A stretch of DNA of 64,000 nt from Planobispora longispora. GTDB lineage: Bacteria > Actinomycetota > Actinomycetes > Streptosporangiales > Streptosporangiaceae. Position numbers and translations under genes: made by a program. Under the pieces are notes generated by a model. The model saw only the letters and a program-made list of their open reading frames with translations. It was not told the DNA's origin and did not search any database. The DNA lies in contig NZ_BOOH01000049.1 in assembly GCF_016863135.1 (NCBI RefSeq), positions 1 through 64,000 of the forward strand, in the 5' to 3' direction. Positions 25,081-34,806 of this stretch are shown here, one piece after another. How positions within the stretch are numbered: the stretch's first letter is position 1; each line of letters starts with the position of its first letter.

Positions 25081-26298
25081 ATGTCGCGGTCCCGACGCCT
25101 TTACGTTGTAGATTTACTTCTCCCGCTCGTTCCGGGAACGGTCCTGGTGGCGGCGGCCGTCACCGCCGCGTTCTGGGTGAGCCGCACCCTGCCCGGGGTG
25201 AGCCCGGCGGCGGCCGCGGTGGCCGGCGGGATCGCCCTGGCCAACCTCGGCGGCCTGCGCGACTCCTTCCGCCCCGGCCTGCGCCTGGCGAGCCGCCGGA
25301 TGCTGCGCCTGGCGATCGTGCTCCTGGGACTGCAGATCGCGCTGCCGGAGGTCCTGGCCCTCGGCGGGCGGACGCTGGCCCTGGTCGCCGTGGCGACCGG
25401 GGTCACCTTCGCGGTGACGCGGTGGGCCGGGCCGCGGCTCGGGGTGGACGCGCGCAGGTCGCTGCTCATCGCGACCGGCGTGTCCGTCTGCGGGGCCGCG
25501 GCGATCGCCGCGATGCACGAGGTCGCCGGGAGCGACGACGACGACGCGGCGAGCGCGGTCGGCGTGGTCGTCCTGTACGGCAGCGCCGCGATCGTCGTGC
25601 TCCCCGCTCTCGGCGGTCTGCTGGACCTGTCGCCCCACCAGCTCGGCCTCTGGGCCGGGGCTGCGGTGCACGAGGTGGCGCAGGTCGCGGCGATCGGCGC
25701 GGCGGCCGGGACGGGGGTCCTGGCGGGCGCGGTGGTGGTCAAGCTGGCCCGGGTGCTCCTGCTGGCGCCGATAGTGGCGCTGACCTCGGCGGGCCTGCGC
25801 CGCGCCGCCACCCGTCAGGCGCGCCGGGCGGCACTCGCACGGACCGGGGAGTCACGGGGAGCGGCCGACGCGCGGGGGGAGCGGACGCGGGAAACGGCGG
25901 GTATGCGGGCGGAGCAGACGCGGGAAACGGCGGGTATGCGGGCGGAGCGGACGCGGGAAACGGCGGGTATGCGGGCGGAGCAGACGCGGCAGGCGGCGGA
26001 CACGCGGGCGGAGCAGACGCGGCAGGCGGGGGCCGGGCGGCGGCCGCCGGCGGTGCCGCCGTTCGTCGCGGCGTTCGTGGCGATGGTCGCCCTGCGCGCC
26101 ACCGGCGCGGTCCCGGAGGCGATCACCCGGCCGCTCCCCGAGGTGACGGGGGTCCTGCTGGCCGCGGCGCTGTTCGCGCTGGGCGCCGGGGTCGACCTGA
26201 GGCGGCTGCTCCGCGGCGGGCGGGCGCTCCTGCTCGGCGGGGTCGCCACCGCCGTCATCGGCGTCATCTCACTACTCGGGGTCCTCGCCATCGGCTGA
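25081..26298 (+). CDS. YeiH/UPF0324-family putative sulfate exporter with a repeat-expanded loop
   Basis: A polytopic membrane protein of about 405 residues with ten or so hydrophobic segments. Family blocks include VAGGIALANLGGL, RLAIVLLGLQIALPEVLALGG, LLIATGVSVCGAAAIAA, HEVAQVAAIGAAAG and VKLARVLLLAP. Between the helices ending at LRRAA and the one starting PPFVAAFVAMVALRATG lies a cytosolic insert of about 75 residues made largely of 11-residue repeats. I start at the ATG at 25081 behind GGCGGAAGG, where homology begins; ATGs at 24925 and 24952 would add an unconserved leader. YeiH relatives are suggested to export sulfate or sulfur compounds, but transport has not been firmly shown. Confidence 0.82.
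   Translation: MSRSRRLYVVDLLLPLVPGTVLVAAAVTAAFWVSRTLPGVSPAAAAVAGGIALANLGGLRDSFRPGLRLASRRMLRLAIVLLGLQIALPEVLALGGRTLALVAVATGVTFAVTRWAGPRLGVDARRSLLIATGVSVCGAAAIAAMHEVAGSDDDDAASAVGVVVLYGSAAIVVLPALGGLLDLSPHQLGLWAGAAVHEVAQVAAIGAAAGTGVLAGAVVVKLARVLLLAPIVALTSAGLRRAATRQARRAALARTGESRGAADARGERTRETAGMRAEQTRETAGMRAERTRETAGMRAEQTRQAADTRAEQTRQAGAGRRPPAVPPFVAAFVAMVALRATGAVPEAITRPLPEVTGVLLAAALFALGAGVDLRRLLRGGRALLLGGVATAVIGVISLLGVLAIG
25879..26040 (+). repeat. Five in-frame 33-bp tandem repeats inside the exporter gene
   Basis: Units start at 25879, 25912, 25945, 25978 and 26011 and encode E(R/Q)TRETAGMRA three times, then EQTRQAADTRA and a degenerate EQTRQAGAGR. The first three units are almost identical at the DNA level, which implies recent duplication. 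The product is a charged, probably helical cytosolic loop. Confidence 0.85.
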
Positions 26299-26343
26299 TC
26301 TTCCGATGGACTCTTCGCGAGCCGGAACCTTAGCGTGCTCTTT

Positions 26344-26376
26344 TTAGAACGAAGATCTCTGTTTACACCGTTCTAA
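26344..26376. promoter_or_regulatory. Inverted repeat operator candidate ahead of psuG
   Basis: TTAGAACG (26344-26351) and CGTTCTAA (26369-26376) are perfect complements with 17 bases between them. They lie in AT-rich DNA 45 to 77 bases before the psuG start, the expected place for a promoter and operator. Confidence 0.5.
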
Positions 26377-26420
26377 TCAGGCAAGCATACGGTCCTGACC
26401 CGAGGAGACAGAACCAGCCC

Positions 26421-27359
26421 ATGCGTACCACCCAGCAGTCGATCGGCACGCTTCTCCGTCCGTCCCAGGAGGTGTCAGCAGCTCTGGCGCAGAGCGCGCC
26501 GGTCGTGGCGCTGGAGTCCACGATCATCTCGCACGGCCTCCCGCAGCCGCGCAATCTCGAGGTCGCGCTCGAACTGGAGGAGATCGTCCGCGAGGCCGGA
26601 GCGGTCCCGGCGACGATCGCGGTGCTGGACGGGGTGGCGCGCATCGGCCTGGAGGCGGGCGAGCTCAAGCGGATCTCCACCGAGCCGGGCCTGCGCAAGC
26701 TGGGCTTCCGCGACCTGCCCGCCGCGACGGCGCTGCGGGCCAGCGGCGCGACCACGGTCTCGGCGACCTCGTTCCTGGCCGCGCGGGCGGGCATCCGGGT
26801 CTTCGCCACCGGCGGTCTCGGCGGCGTGCACCGGGGGTGGGCCGACAGCCAGGACGAGTCGGCCGACCTCGACATGCTCAGCCGTACCCGCGTCACCGTC
26901 GTCTGCGCGGGCGTGAAGTCGATCCTGGACGTCCCCGCCACCCTGCAGCGGCTGGAGACGCGCGGCGTCACCGTCGTCGGCTTCCGCACCGACGAGTTCC
27001 CCGGCTTCTACCTGCACAGCTCCGGCGAGCGGCTCGACTGGCGGATCGAGACGCCCGGCGAGGCCGCCGAGGTCATGCGGGCCCAGGACGCACTGGGCGG
27101 CCCGGAGACCGCGCTGATCGTGGCCAATCCGGTGCCGCTGGCCGAGCAACTGGACCCCGCCCTGCACGACCGGGTCCTCTCCGAGGCGCTGGCCGCCGCG
27201 GAGAGGAGGAAGGTCACCGGTCAGGCCATCACTCCGTTCCTCCTGGACTACCTGGTGCGCGGCACCGGCGGCGCCTCCCTCGAGGCGAATCTGGCTGCCG
27301 TCCGTGGAAATACCCACATTGCGGGACAGATCGCGACATCATGGAGCGAGGAAAGCTGA
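26421..27359 (+). CDS. psuG: Pseudouridine-5'-phosphate glycosidase
   Basis: A 312-residue enzyme that splits pseudouridine 5'-phosphate to uracil and ribose 5-phosphate. Family motifs are clear: VVALESTIISHGLPQPRN near residue 30, GVARIGLEAGEL, ATGGLGGVHRGWADSQDESADLDML at about 133-157 (metal and catalytic region), VVCAGVKSILDVPATLQRLETRGVTVVGFRTDEFPGFY, and NPVPLAEQ. Length matches E. coli PsuG. The ATG is preceded by GAGGAGACAG. It is followed by a PfkB sugar kinase seven bases downstream, the standard psuG-psuK pairing for salvage of pseudouridine from degraded RNA. Confidence 0.95.
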   Translation: MRTTQQSIGTLLRPSQEVSAALAQSAPVVALESTIISHGLPQPRNLEVALELEEIVREAGAVPATIAVLDGVARIGLEAGELKRISTEPGLRKLGFRDLPAATALRASGATTVSATSFLAARAGIRVFATGGLGGVHRGWADSQDESADLDMLSRTRVTVVCAGVKSILDVPATLQRLETRGVTVVGFRTDEFPGFYLHSSGERLDWRIETPGEAAEVMRAQDALGGPETALIVANPVPLAEQLDPALHDRVLSEALAAAERRKVTGQAITPFLLDYLVRGTGGASLEANLAAVRGNTHIAGQIATSWSEES

Positions 27360-27366
27360 GGCACCC

Positions 27367-28317
27367 GTGACCGAAATGGGCCTGCTGGTCATCGGCGACG
27401 TCGTCACCGATGTCGTCGCGCTTCACGGTGGACCGGGCCTGGCCGGTCTGGAGATCGGGACGGACACCGCCGCCGACATCGCGCTGCGTCCGGGCGGCTC
27501 GGGGGCCAACACCGCCTCGTGGGCCGCCCGCCTGGGCGCAGACGCCCGGATCCTCACCAGGGTCGGCTCCGACACCAGCGAGTGGCACGGCGCGGAGCTG
27601 CGCCGCAGCGGGGTCCGGCCGCACCTGCGGGTGGATCCCGAGCGGCCGACCGCCGTGGTGATCGCCATGGTGGACGTGACCGGGGAGCGGTCCATGCTCA
27701 CCAACCGGGGCGCGGGCGGGCACATCGGAATCGACGACTGGGACGAGGACCTGCTCGACGGGGTGGCCCACCTGCACCTGTCGGGATACACGCTGTTCGC
27801 CGAGCCTGGCCTGCGGCTGTCCCGGCTGGCCCTGGCCGAGGCGGCCCGGCGCGGGGTGACGACCAGCGTGGACCCCGCCTCCACCGGTTTCCTGCGGGCG
27901 TTCGGGCCCGAGCGGTTCGTCCTGGAGACCCGGGCCGCCCGGATCCTCATCCCGAACCGGGACGAGGCCCTGTTCCTGACCGGCGAGACCTCCGTCGAGC
28001 GGGCGGCCGAGCTGCTCAGCCTCGCGTACGGCGCGGCGGCGGTGAAACTCGGTCCCGGGGGCGCGCTGATGGCCCGCCACGGACGTGTCGTCTCCCGGGT
28101 CCCCGGGCTGCCCGCCGAGGTCGTCGACTCCACCGGGGCCGGCGACGCCTTCGCCGCCGGGCTGCTGACCGCCCTGCTGACCGGGGCGGACGACGAGACC
28201 GCGCTCGCCGCGGGATGCCGGGCCGGAGCCGAGGCCGTTACAGTCATAGGGGGTCGTCCGCGTATCCTTCAGTCGGATTTGGGTTCCAACCAGCTTTACC
28301 CTCTTACTACCAATTGA
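27367..28317 (+). CDS. psuK: PfkB-family carbohydrate kinase, likely pseudouridine kinase
   Basis: A 316-residue ribokinase-fold enzyme. The N-terminal sugar motif GGSGANTASWAARLGADARI lies at about residues 42-60. The C-terminal signature VVDSTGAGDAFAAGLLTALL carries the catalytic aspartate. LVIGDVVTDVV opens the protein. The GTG at 27367, seven bases after the psuG stop and behind GAGG, is the natural start. Next to psuG, it most likely phosphorylates pseudouridine to the glycosidase substrate, although other PfkB kinases cannot be excluded on sequence alone. Confidence 0.82.
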   Translation: MTEMGLLVIGDVVTDVVALHGGPGLAGLEIGTDTAADIALRPGGSGANTASWAARLGADARILTRVGSDTSEWHGAELRRSGVRPHLRVDPERPTAVVIAMVDVTGERSMLTNRGAGGHIGIDDWDEDLLDGVAHLHLSGYTLFAEPGLRLSRLALAEAARRGVTTSVDPASTGFLRAFGPERFVLETRAARILIPNRDEALFLTGETSVERAAELLSLAYGAAAVKLGPGGALMARHGRVVSRVPGLPAEVVDSTGAGDAFAAGLLTALLTGADDETALAAGCRAGAEAVTVIGGRPRILQSDLGSNQLYPLTTN

Positions 28318-28381
28318 TAGCTTGCGGCGTAGGCTGCACCATTAGCCACATGCGTCACTTTGGGGAGGTTGCGGTCCGCCG

Positions 28382-30172
28382 ATGGATGCCGAGTCATCGA
28401 TCTGCCTGAGTGATCTGGTCCCGGCCCTGCGCTGGAGCCGGCAGCAGCAGGTCGCCGAAGCCCTCGCCGACCCCCGCCTGCCCGCGGGCTGGTGGTCCTC
28501 CGTCACCCTGCCCAAAGCCCTCGGCACCGCCGGCCTGGACTGGATCTGCGATCGCCTGGCCCGGCTCTCGGTGTCCCGCTGGGACCACCTGCCGCTGAGC
28601 GACGTCCTGCCCGCGCTGCACGTGCACACGGTCGACCCCGCCCTCCCCGGCTGGTCCGAGCCCGCGCGCTCGGCCATCACCGGGCTGGGCGGCTGGTCCC
28701 GGCTGCGCCGCCTGACCGCCGGAGACCTCACCGGGCCCTCCGTGCCCGCCTCCCCCGAGGTCCTGGTCACCGCGATGTTCCGGGAGGTGCTCAGCCAGAT
28801 CCCGCAGGCCGCCGAGCAGCACGCCCCGGCCGCGGCCGCCGCGCAGACCGCGCCCGCCACGCCCGCCGCCGTGAGCGCGCCCGCGCAGGCCGTCCCGGCC
28901 GCGCCCGGCACCCCCGCCCCGCCCGTCTCCCCCGGCGTCGCGCCCGGCACCCCCGCCCCGCCCGTCTCCCCCGGCGTCGCGCCCGGTGTCCCCGTCGCGC
29001 CCGGCATCGCAGCCGCCGCGCCCGCCGCGCCCGCCACCCGGCCCTTCCCCGCCGTCGCCGAGCCCCAGGCGCCGCCGGCCCCGGTCCAGCAGCCCGCGCC
29101 GCCCGCCGCCCCGGCCCAGCCCGATCTCAGCGAATACCCGCTGGTCCGCCTGGTGGACACCATGTTCCGCGACTGGGACCCGCTGGAGCGCGCGGTCGCC
29201 GTGGACCGCCTGTTCGCCGTCGACCCGATCAGCCTGCGCGCCCTCGCCCACAAGCTGAACGCCGACCTCAGCGCCCTGTCGGCGGCCCAGCGCGCCGCCG
29301 AGGAGCGCGTCCTGCTCTGGCTGCGCTCGTCGGAGTCCGCCCCGCTCACCGGCCACATGTTCGGCCTCACCGAGTGGCTGGGCGCCGCCGCCACCCAGGA
29401 ACAGCTGATCGGCGCCGACCCCGCCCACCCCGTCGAGGTCCCCACGCTCCGCACCCCGCTCTGGCGGGTCCTGGTCACCCTGATGCCCGACCGGAGGCTC
29501 CAGGACGGCTGGCTCGTCGTCGGCGACCTGACCGGCCTGCGTGAGCGCACCCGGCAGCTGATGGCGGCCAAACCGGCCGACGCCGACATCGTCGTGCTGA
29601 TGGAGCACCAGCTCGGCATCCGCACCCACTCCGCCCAGGCCTGGCTGGACGCGCTCGCCGCGGCCACGAAGCCCGAGACCGCCGATCCGGCCGCCGAGAC
29701 CACCCGGCAGCTGCCCCGCCGTACACCCGGCGCGAACGGCCACCACCGCGGCGGTCAGCCGGTCCCCCAGGTCAGCACCAGCTCGATCGACCCGCGGGCC
29801 GCCCTGGCCACGCTCTCCGCGCTGTCGGGCAACAGCCGCCCGCATCTGATCACCAGCCAGCGCGCCCCGATGCCCCCGCCGACCAACCCGGCCACCGATC
29901 CCAGCCGCTGGCAGCGGATCGAGGTGACCAGCGAGCACCTGCGGGGCGCCCCGGTGGCCGTCCCGGAGGGGTACGCGACCCAGCTGGGCATGCGGCCCGG
30001 CACCCTGCTCTCGGTGACGGGCCCCGGCGACAACGCGGTGGTCCTCGTCTGGCGGGACCACCCGGTCTTCGACTCGCTCCAGCCCGTGCTGATGCGCCTG
30101 AACGCCCGCCCGGGCGACCAGGTCTACGTGACCGTGGACGGTTACCGCCTGGACGCCCAGCTGCCCAGCTGA
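28382..30172 (+). CDS. Hypothetical protein with Ala/Pro repeat linker
   Basis: A 596-residue protein that I do not recognise. The N-terminal ~140 residues are folded (RQQQVAEALADPRLPAGWW, LPKALGTAGLDWICDRLARL, and a helical segment around ITGLGGWSRLRRLTAGDLTG that faintly recalls helix-hairpin-helix domains). Residues ~145-245 are an Ala/Pro-rich linker containing an exact 39-bp duplication. The central domain (~250-430) is helical (LVRLVDTMFRDWDPLERAVAVDRLF, LRALAHKLNADLSALSAAQRAAEERVLLWL) with some look of a sigma-factor region 3/4 but no clear match. A C-terminal domain of ~80 residues begins WQRIEVTSEHLRGAPVAVPEG. No signal peptide or membrane helix. The ATG has GGGGAGG 13 bases ahead, a long spacing. 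Confidence 0.72.
   Translation: MDAESSICLSDLVPALRWSRQQQVAEALADPRLPAGWWSSVTLPKALGTAGLDWICDRLARLSVSRWDHLPLSDVLPALHVHTVDPALPGWSEPARSAITGLGGWSRLRRLTAGDLTGPSVPASPEVLVTAMFREVLSQIPQAAEQHAPAAAAAQTAPATPAAVSAPAQAVPAAPGTPAPPVSPGVAPGTPAPPVSPGVAPGVPVAPGIAAAAPAAPATRPFPAVAEPQAPPAPVQQPAPPAAPAQPDLSEYPLVRLVDTMFRDWDPLERAVAVDRLFAVDPISLRALAHKLNADLSALSAAQRAAEERVLLWLRSSESAPLTGHMFGLTEWLGAAATQEQLIGADPAHPVEVPTLRTPLWRVLVTLMPDRRLQDGWLVVGDLTGLRERTRQLMAAKPADADIVVLMEHQLGIRTHSAQAWLDALAAATKPETADPAAETTRQLPRRTPGANGHHRGGQPVPQVSTSSIDPRAALATLSALSGNSRPHLITSQRAPMPPPTNPATDPSRWQRIEVTSEHLRGAPVAVPEGYATQLGMRPGTLLSVTGPGDNAVVLVWRDHPVFDSLQPVLMRLNARPGDQVYVTVDGYRLDAQLPS
28907..28984 (+). repeat. Exact 39-bp tandem duplication in the Ala/Pro linker
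   Basis: 28907-28945 and 28946-28984 are identical and encode GTPAPPVSPGVAP twice. A decayed third copy follows. The repeat is in frame and only lengthens the linker. Confidence 0.85.
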
Positions 30173-30182
30173 CGTCCGGCGT

Positions 30183-30194
30183 TAGGGTGGGCCC
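30183..30194 (+). promoter_or_regulatory. -10 element of the methyltransferase gene (leaderless)
   Basis: TAGGGT (TANNNT) is followed by six bases and the GTG at 30195, with no ribosome site. The gap to the preceding gene is only 22 bases. Confidence 0.35.
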
Positions 30195-30971
30195 GTGACC
30201 AGATCATCCGCCTTCGGGAACATCGACCCGGAGACCTTCTCGCGGCGGGCCTCGTCGTTCGGCGGCCAGGCGGCCGCCTACGCCCGGGAGCGGCCCGGCT
30301 ACCCCGACGCCGCCGTGCGCTGGGCCCTCGAACCGGTCTCCGGCCGCACGCCGCCGCGCGTGCTCGATCTGGGGGCCGGGACGGGGAAGCTCACCGAGTC
30401 GCTGGTCCGGCTCGGCGCCGACGTCGTCGCGGTGGAGCCCGACCCGGCGATGCTCGCCCAGTTCCGGTCCGCGCTGCCCGAGGTCGGGGCGCTGCCCGGG
30501 ACCGCGGAGGAGATCCCCCTGCCGGACGGCTCCGTCGACGCCGTCCTGGTCGGGCAGGCGATGCACTGGTTCGACCTCGACCGGGCGCTGCCGGAGATCC
30601 GCCGGGTCCTCGGCCCGGGCGGCGTGCTGGGCGGGTTGTGGAACCTCGACGACGACCGGGTCCCCTGGGTCAGGGGGCTGAAGGAGATCGCGACGAGCAC
30701 GGTGTCGTTCCGGCAGTGGGATCCCGGGAGCGACCGCCTCGAGGGGCGGGGCTTCCGCGTGGTCGAGCGGGCCGAGTTCCCGCACGGCCAGCGCAGGACC
30801 GCCGAGTCGATGGCGGCGACGATCGCCACCCACTCCCACGTGCTCACGCTCCCCGAGACCGAGCGCGCGGAACTGATGGCCCGGGTCGTCGGCTACCTGC
30901 GCTCCGTCCCGGAGACCGCCGACGGCGAGTTCGAGCTCCCCATCGTCACGGTGACGGTCCGCGCCTTCTGA
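30195..30971 (+). CDS. Class I SAM-dependent methyltransferase
   Basis: A 258-residue protein of the Methyltransf_11 type. The SAM motif RVLDLGAGTGKLTESL is at about residues 55-70. The acidic loop VVAVEPDPAMLAQF and the post-motif VDAVLVGQAMHWFDLDRALPEIRRVLGPGGVL follow in order. Proteins of this pattern (with QAMHWFD) methylate small molecules, but the substrate is unknown. It starts with GTG 22 bases after the hypothetical gene and may be transcribed both with it and from its own leaderless start. It converges with the cellulase gene across a strong terminator. Confidence 0.85.
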   Translation: MTRSSAFGNIDPETFSRRASSFGGQAAAYARERPGYPDAAVRWALEPVSGRTPPRVLDLGAGTGKLTESLVRLGADVVAVEPDPAMLAQFRSALPEVGALPGTAEEIPLPDGSVDAVLVGQAMHWFDLDRALPEIRRVLGPGGVLGGLWNLDDDRVPWVRGLKEIATSTVSFRQWDPGSDRLEGRGFRVVERAEFPHGQRRTAESMAATIATHSHVLTLPETERAELMARVVGYLRSVPETADGEFELPIVTVTVRAF

Positions 30972-31118
30972 CCCCCGCGCCTCCCGGCCGCCCGCTTCTG
31001 ACCCCTCGTCTTCTGACCTCCCTGGCCTTCCGCCCCCCACGTCTTCCGGCCTTCCACGGCGGGACCTCCCCATACCTCCCGGCCTTCCACGGCCCGGCAC
31101 TCCCGCGACCGGGACGCG

Positions 31119-31163
31119 GTACGGCCCGCGCCCCGGCATCAGGACGCCGGGCGCGGGCCGTAC
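31119..31163. terminator. Bidirectional terminator between converging genes
   Basis: A 19-base arm at 31119-31137 pairs with 31146-31163 (18 bp plus one bulged base) around an eight-base loop. It lies between the converging methyltransferase and cellulase genes, 16 bases from the cellulase stop codon. The stretch 30972-31118 has CCTTCCGGCCTTCC-like repeats and no gene. Confidence 0.8.
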
Positions 31164-31179
31164 GGGATCACCGGGGAGG

Positions 31180-32655
<1,476 letters not shown>

Positions 32656-32721
32656 TCACAGGACGGCCTTCGGACCGCCGACCCGCCCGGCGCGCCGCGC
32701 CGCCCGCGCGCGGAGGCGGCC

Positions 32722-33897
32722 TCACCAGGCGGCGTGCGGGTCGCCCCTGCCCGGTCGTTCTCCGCCCGTGAGCGGCACCGGCACGGTCGAGCCGTCGGCG
32801 AGGTCGACCCGGAAGCCCTGCCACCCGTGCGTGCAGAGCAGGTGCCCGCCGGTGCCGTCGAGGCTGAAACGCAGGGTCGCCGACGCCCCGGGCGGCATCG
32901 GAACCCGGGCGAGGGTCTGCGGTTCCCCGCCGCCGGCCGGGACGCGCTCGATGGTGTGGCCGGCCGAGTAGACCAGGACGTCGCCGTGGGTGTAGGCCAC
33001 CGAGTGCAGGAGCGGGACGCCGCCGGCCGGGCGGACGAGGCGGGCGGCGGCGAGCAGGTCGGTGTCCTGCCGTTCGAGGTCGAGGACGCCGACGCCCCAG
33101 CCCATCACCACCAGCGCGATCCGCCGCCCGTCCGGAGCCCAGGAGAGACCGCTCACCACAGGTGAGACGCGCGTGCTCCAGTCGCGGCGCAGTCCGGTGG
33201 CGACGTCGACGACGGAGACCTTCGCCCCGCCTCCGACGACCGTGGTCGCATAGGCGATCCTGGTGCCGTCCGGGCTCACGGCGAGGGCGTGCCCCGGGGC
33301 CGACGCGTCGCCCTCGAACCCGGGGACGGGCACCGGCGCGCCCGGCCGCCCGTCATCGCCGAGGGTGACGCGGAAGAGCCGGATGGGAGAGTCCGGCCCG
33401 GTCCACCCCGAGAGCACGAAGGTGCGGTTGTCGGGCGCCGCCGCCAGGAGCTGCCACGAGGACCGCACCCCCTCCGGCAGCGGGATCTCGGCGACGAACC
33501 TTCCGGTCCCGGCGTCGTGCACGGCGGGTCGCACCGGGGTGAAGACCGCCTCCTTGGAACCTTGCGGGAAGCGTGCGAGCGGAGCCCTCGCGGTGACGAT
33601 GAAGCGCGGCGGGCCCGTCACGGGCAGGGGTGAGGAGGTCGCCGCGGGCGAGGGCAGGGAGGTCTCCAAGGGCTGCGACGGCGGCGCGGCGTCCGGTTCC
33701 GACGGATGCCCTCCCGTGGCGTGCGGGGAGGGCGGCGCGGGCAGCGGTGAGGACGAGACCGTCGTCACGGCCGTGGGAGACGTCCGCCCGTCGAGCCGGA
33801 CCCGCTCGGCGGCACGCCCGCCGCCGTCGTCACCGCAGGCCCCGGCCAGGATGAGGACGAGCGCTCCGGCCACGGTGACGCCTACGCGTGAGGGCAT
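32722..33897 (-). CDS. Putative lipoprotein with beta-propeller (TolB/WD40-like) repeats
   Basis: A 391-residue exported protein. The N-terminus is a lipoprotein-type signal (VGVTVAGALVLILAGACGDD) with the acceptor cysteine at about residue 22. A Ser/Thr/Pro-rich stretch of about 75 residues follows. The remainder has repeated beta blades with motifs such as HALAVSPDGTRIAYAT, SGLSWAPDGRRIALVVMG and HSVAYTHGDVLVYSAG, like TolB or PD40 propellers. It is probably anchored to the outer face of the membrane; its ligand or partner is unknown. The ATG at 33897 begins the signal sequence. Neighbours give no functional hint. Confidence 0.72.
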   Translation of the reverse strand: MPSRVGVTVAGALVLILAGACGDDGGGRAAERVRLDGRTSPTAVTTVSSSPLPAPPSPHATGGHPSEPDAAPPSQPLETSLPSPAATSSPLPVTGPPRFIVTARAPLARFPQGSKEAVFTPVRPAVHDAGTGRFVAEIPLPEGVRSSWQLLAAAPDNRTFVLSGWTGPDSPIRLFRVTLGDDGRPGAPVPVPGFEGDASAPGHALAVSPDGTRIAYATTVVGGGAKVSVVDVATGLRRDWSTRVSPVVSGLSWAPDGRRIALVVMGWGVGVLDLERQDTDLLAAARLVRPAGGVPLLHSVAYTHGDVLVYSAGHTIERVPAGGGEPQTLARVPMPPGASATLRFSLDGTGGHLLCTHGWQGFRVDLADGSTVPVPLTGGERPGRGDPHAAW

Positions 33898-33966
33898 TAA
33901 TTGATCATCTTCCGCCGCCGGGCCGGACGTCAAGATCCAATCCCGGCCGAGACCGCTCCCGCACGA

Positions 33967-34806
33967 TCAGGCGGCGGGGCTCGGGAGGGGGCGGAGGACG
34001 GCGAGGACCGCGGCGGGGTCGTCGGCGAACAGGCGGATCTGGGTGACCTCGGTGCTCTCCCCGAGGGGGCGGATGACGGTGAGGGGTTCCGTCAGCTCCA
34101 CGACCACGTTCGTCTGGGAGGAGACCGCCACGCCCAGCCGCCCGTCCTGCACGCTCACCATGCCGGACTCGTTGTAGTTGCGCGCCGTCCGCGCCGAGGA
34201 GATCAGCTCGCGGGGGACGCGCACGTCGAGGTAGACGCCGTAGCGGACGCGCAGTCCCGCGGGCGAGACGACGTGGGGCCGGGTGACGCAGGCCGCGGCG
34301 AGCGCCAGGGCGTACAGGATCCCGTAGAGGTCGAGCACCAGCACCGCGATCCGCAGCCCGTCCGGCGCCTCCAGCGCCCGCAGGAGTATCTCCAGGCCCA
34401 CCGTCTCCACGACCATCGCGAACGTGAACATCGTCCACATCGTGGACTGCCCGCCCCAGTACGGCACCGCGGCGTCGCCGGGCGACACGCCGACCCGGCG
34501 GCGCGCGACCCACTGGAGGAGGCTGAGCGCGCTCTTCAGCTCGAACTCCATGATCCTGCGCACCTTCACGGGGACCAGCAGGTGCAGGGTCGCCCGCAGC
34601 GCCGCCCGCCGGTCCGCGCCGCCGCGGCGCTCGGCCCGGAACAGCCGCCAGGCGACCGCCGTCTCCAGGACGAACACCGCCGCCACGAGCGTCTCGGCCG
34701 CCACGATCACCGGGAGGGGAAGCGACACCCCCGACAGCAGCAGGACCGCGATCAGCAGTTCGGCGGGCAGGACGGCGAACATCGCGGCACGGGCGACCTT
34801 GAGCAT
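33967..34806 (-). CDS. Hypothetical integral membrane protein coupled to a MerR regulator
   Basis: A 279-residue membrane protein of unknown function. The N-terminal half has four or so hydrophobic segments (AAMFAVLPAELLIAVLLLSG; LPVIVAAETLVAAVFVLETAVAW; MFTFAMVVETVGLEILL; IAVLVLDLYGILYALALAAACV) separated by a basic cytosolic loop (VPVKVRRIMEFELKSALSLLQW). The C-terminal ~90 residues look like a soluble beta-rich domain (GVYLDVRVPRELI, VVVELTEPLTVIRP). Its ATG shares one base with the MerR stop codon (TGATG), so the two are co-translated, and it is probably the function governed by that regulator. Confidence 0.72.
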   Translation of the reverse strand: MLKVARAAMFAVLPAELLIAVLLLSGVSLPLPVIVAAETLVAAVFVLETAVAWRLFRAERRGGADRRAALRATLHLLVPVKVRRIMEFELKSALSLLQWVARRRVGVSPGDAAVPYWGGQSTMWTMFTFAMVVETVGLEILLRALEAPDGLRIAVLVLDLYGILYALALAAACVTRPHVVSPAGLRVRYGVYLDVRVPRELISSARTARNYNESGMVSVQDGRLGVAVSSQTNVVVELTEPLTVIRPLGESTEVTQIRLFADDPAAVLAVLRPLPSPAA

